Origin: Streptomyces glaucescens
Lineage (GTDB): Bacteria; Actinomycetota; Actinomycetes; Streptomycetales; Streptomycetaceae
NCBI RefSeq assembly: GCF_002154375.1
Contig: NZ_MUND01000024.1
Location: 1-40,693, forward strand
Direction of reading: 5' to 3'
DNA length: 40,693 bases
Positions 39,527-40,693 of this stretch are shown in pieces. Position 1 is the first letter of the stretch. The number at the start of each line of letters is the position of its first letter. The notes beneath the pieces are model-generated. The model did not search any database. It saw nothing but the letters and a program-made list of their open reading frames with translations, and had not been told where the DNA came from. The position numbers were made by a program, and so were the translations under genes.

Positions 39527-40650
39527 CCACCGCGCGGCACCCCGCCGTGGAGCGGGCCGACCTGCTCATCGACCTGGGACGGTACGACGAGGCCCGCCAA
39601 CTGCTGGCCGAGCGGCTCGCCGAGGATCCCGAGGACATCCGGGCCTGGGTGAAGCTCGCCCGCAGCCATCTGGCCGGGGACGAGCAGGACGGGGCCACCG
39701 CACTGGAGGCGACCCAGCGGGCACTGACGCTGGACTCCTCGGACGTCGGGGCGATCGTCATGCACGCGCACGCCCTGCGCGCCGCGGGCCGCTTCCTGGA
39801 GACCGAGGACGTCCTGCGCGAGGCGATCCGCCTCGACCCCGGGAACTGGCACGCCCTCGCGCTGCTCGCCAACTGGCTGTGGCGCATCCGGGCCATCCGC
39901 TCCGGGCGGGCCAACGGCGGTCAGGGCCGGCGCGAGGACCACGTCGCCGCCCTGCGGGAGTCGGCCGAACTCGCCCAGGAGGCCATCCGGCTGGCCCCGG
40001 AGGAGGTGTACCCCTACGAGGTCGCCCGGCTGATCGCCGACATGGCGGGCGACCGGGCCGCCGCCGACCGGCTGGACGAGGCCATCCTCCGGCTCGACCC
40101 GCAGCACCCGGAGGCCCTGGCCCGGCGGACCGGGAAGGCGGCGTCCGCGCCCGGCGTGCCCGCCGCCCAGGCCGCCACGCTGTACGCCGACGCGCTCGCC
40201 GCCGCCCCGGACTCCGAGCCGATGCGGCAGGGCCTGGACGAGGCGTCCTACCGGCTGCTGCGCGGCATCCGCTGGCTCGCCCTGCTCTGCCTCGCCCTCG
40301 CCGGCGTGGGCGTCGACCTGTTCGCGACGGACGGTGAGACGCAGCGGGAGCTGCCGCTGCCGCTCGGCCAGCGGCTCTGGGACCTGGTGCCCATGGCCGT
40401 GGTGTGGACCCTGGGCGCCCTGCTGAGGTACCGCCGGCTGCGCGCCGGGGTCCGGGTCAACCTGCGCTCGCTGGTCCGCCGCCGCGTCTGGGCCCGGATC
40501 GTCCTCGGGCAGGCGGCGTGGGCGATGCTGTGCGCCATGCTCGTCGTCGAGGTCCCGTGGACGGAGCGCACGGTCCCGCAGGTGCTCTTCTGGGCGGGGC
40601 TGCTGCCGACCCTGGCGACGATGTGGTTCGACCGGAGGAGGACCGGCTGA
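39523..40650 (+). CDS. TPR protein with C-terminal membrane domain
   Basis: 375 residues from GTG 39523, inside GTGA with the AAA gene stop. Six or so TPR helix pairs occupy 1-235 (DLGRYDEARQLLAERLAEDP, AIVMHAHALRAAGRFLETED, EVYPYEVARLIADMAGDRAA). The C-terminal part has four hydrophobic spans (WLALLCLALAGVGVDL, LVPMAVVWTLGALL, GQAAWAMLCAMLVVEV, VLFWAGLLPTLATMWF). The TPR domain faces the cytoplasm and could bind the AAA ATPase. Tight coupling suggests a joint complex at the membrane. I do not recognise a named system. Confidence 0.88.
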   Translation: MTTARHPAVERADLLIDLGRYDEARQLLAERLAEDPEDIRAWVKLARSHLAGDEQDGATALEATQRALTLDSSDVGAIVMHAHALRAAGRFLETEDVLREAIRLDPGNWHALALLANWLWRIRAIRSGRANGGQGRREDHVAALRESAELAQEAIRLAPEEVYPYEVARLIADMAGDRAAADRLDEAILRLDPQHPEALARRTGKAASAPGVPAAQAATLYADALAAAPDSEPMRQGLDEASYRLLRGIRWLALLCLALAGVGVDLFATDGETQRELPLPLGQRLWDLVPMAVVWTLGALLRYRRLRAGVRVNLRSLVRRRVWARIVLGQAAWAMLCAMLVVEVPWTERTVPQVLFWAGLLPTLATMWFDRRRTG

Positions 40651-40693
40651 GCCGGCCCGCCCGAGGCGAACGGCCTAGGCCGTGTCCGCAAAG

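Overview
The window is a piece of a Streptomyces chromosome. GC content is very high, with G or C at most third codon positions and many GTG starts. Several genes appear to be leaderless, and the families present are typical of the genus: the nitrogen regulator GlnR, the nickel regulator Nur, the c-di-GMP-binding anti-sigma factor RsiG, and XRE/DUF397 pairs. I see no tRNA, rRNA, CRISPR array, integrase or intact transposase.

Layout. 0-5.6 kb: the end of an NlpC/P60 cell-wall hydrolase, a receiver-SpoIIE phosphatase, a nitroreductase-hemerythrin fusion, a small HAD protein, and an imine-reductase-like enzyme divergent from an HxlR regulator. 5.6-10.9 kb: small conserved proteins (CARDB-like, Cys/His-rich, XRE regulator, HBHA-like, DUF2516), a HelD-type ATPase and a TetR regulator. 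10.9-15.4 kb: a quinone-reductase-like enzyme behind a MerR/SoxR-type promoter, a HAD phosphatase, a decayed gene, an Eis-like acetyltransferase and rsiG. 15.5-23.2 kb: core metabolism and sulfur handling: dtd, ygfZ-nur-nitrobindin, DsrE, VOC, DUF3099, sseC, cysA with a cysteine leader peptide, an LmeA-like protein, a Gln-rich membrane protein and a MoaD-like protein. 23.2-31.9 kb: an alpha/beta hydrolase, glnR, a LacI regulator, an FAD oxidoreductase with an ECF sigma factor, and an envelope-stress cluster of S1C protease, response regulator and histidine kinase. 31.9-36.2 kb: an accessory stretch with two DUF397 paralogues, a frameshifted XRE regulator, small unknown genes, a frameshifted lipoprotein, and a TetR/reductase pair flanked by 49-bp inverted repeats. 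36.2-40.7 kb: a secreted pectate lyase-pectin methylesterase fusion and an AAA ATPase/TPR membrane-protein operon.

How the genes work together. The strongest regulatory links are: the Cys-containing leader peptide with the sulfurtransferase and SseC; Nur co-transcribed with nitrobindin and YgfZ; the protease and two-component system behind three 11-bp-spaced direct repeats; the FAD oxidoreductase placed directly upstream of its probable sigma factor; and TetR with HelD around an inverted repeat. The least understood parts are the IR-flanked cassette, the XRE gene with its duplicated operator, the upstream reading frame coupled to glnR, and the AAA/TPR pair. Gene names rest on motif reading and memory of families, not on searches.
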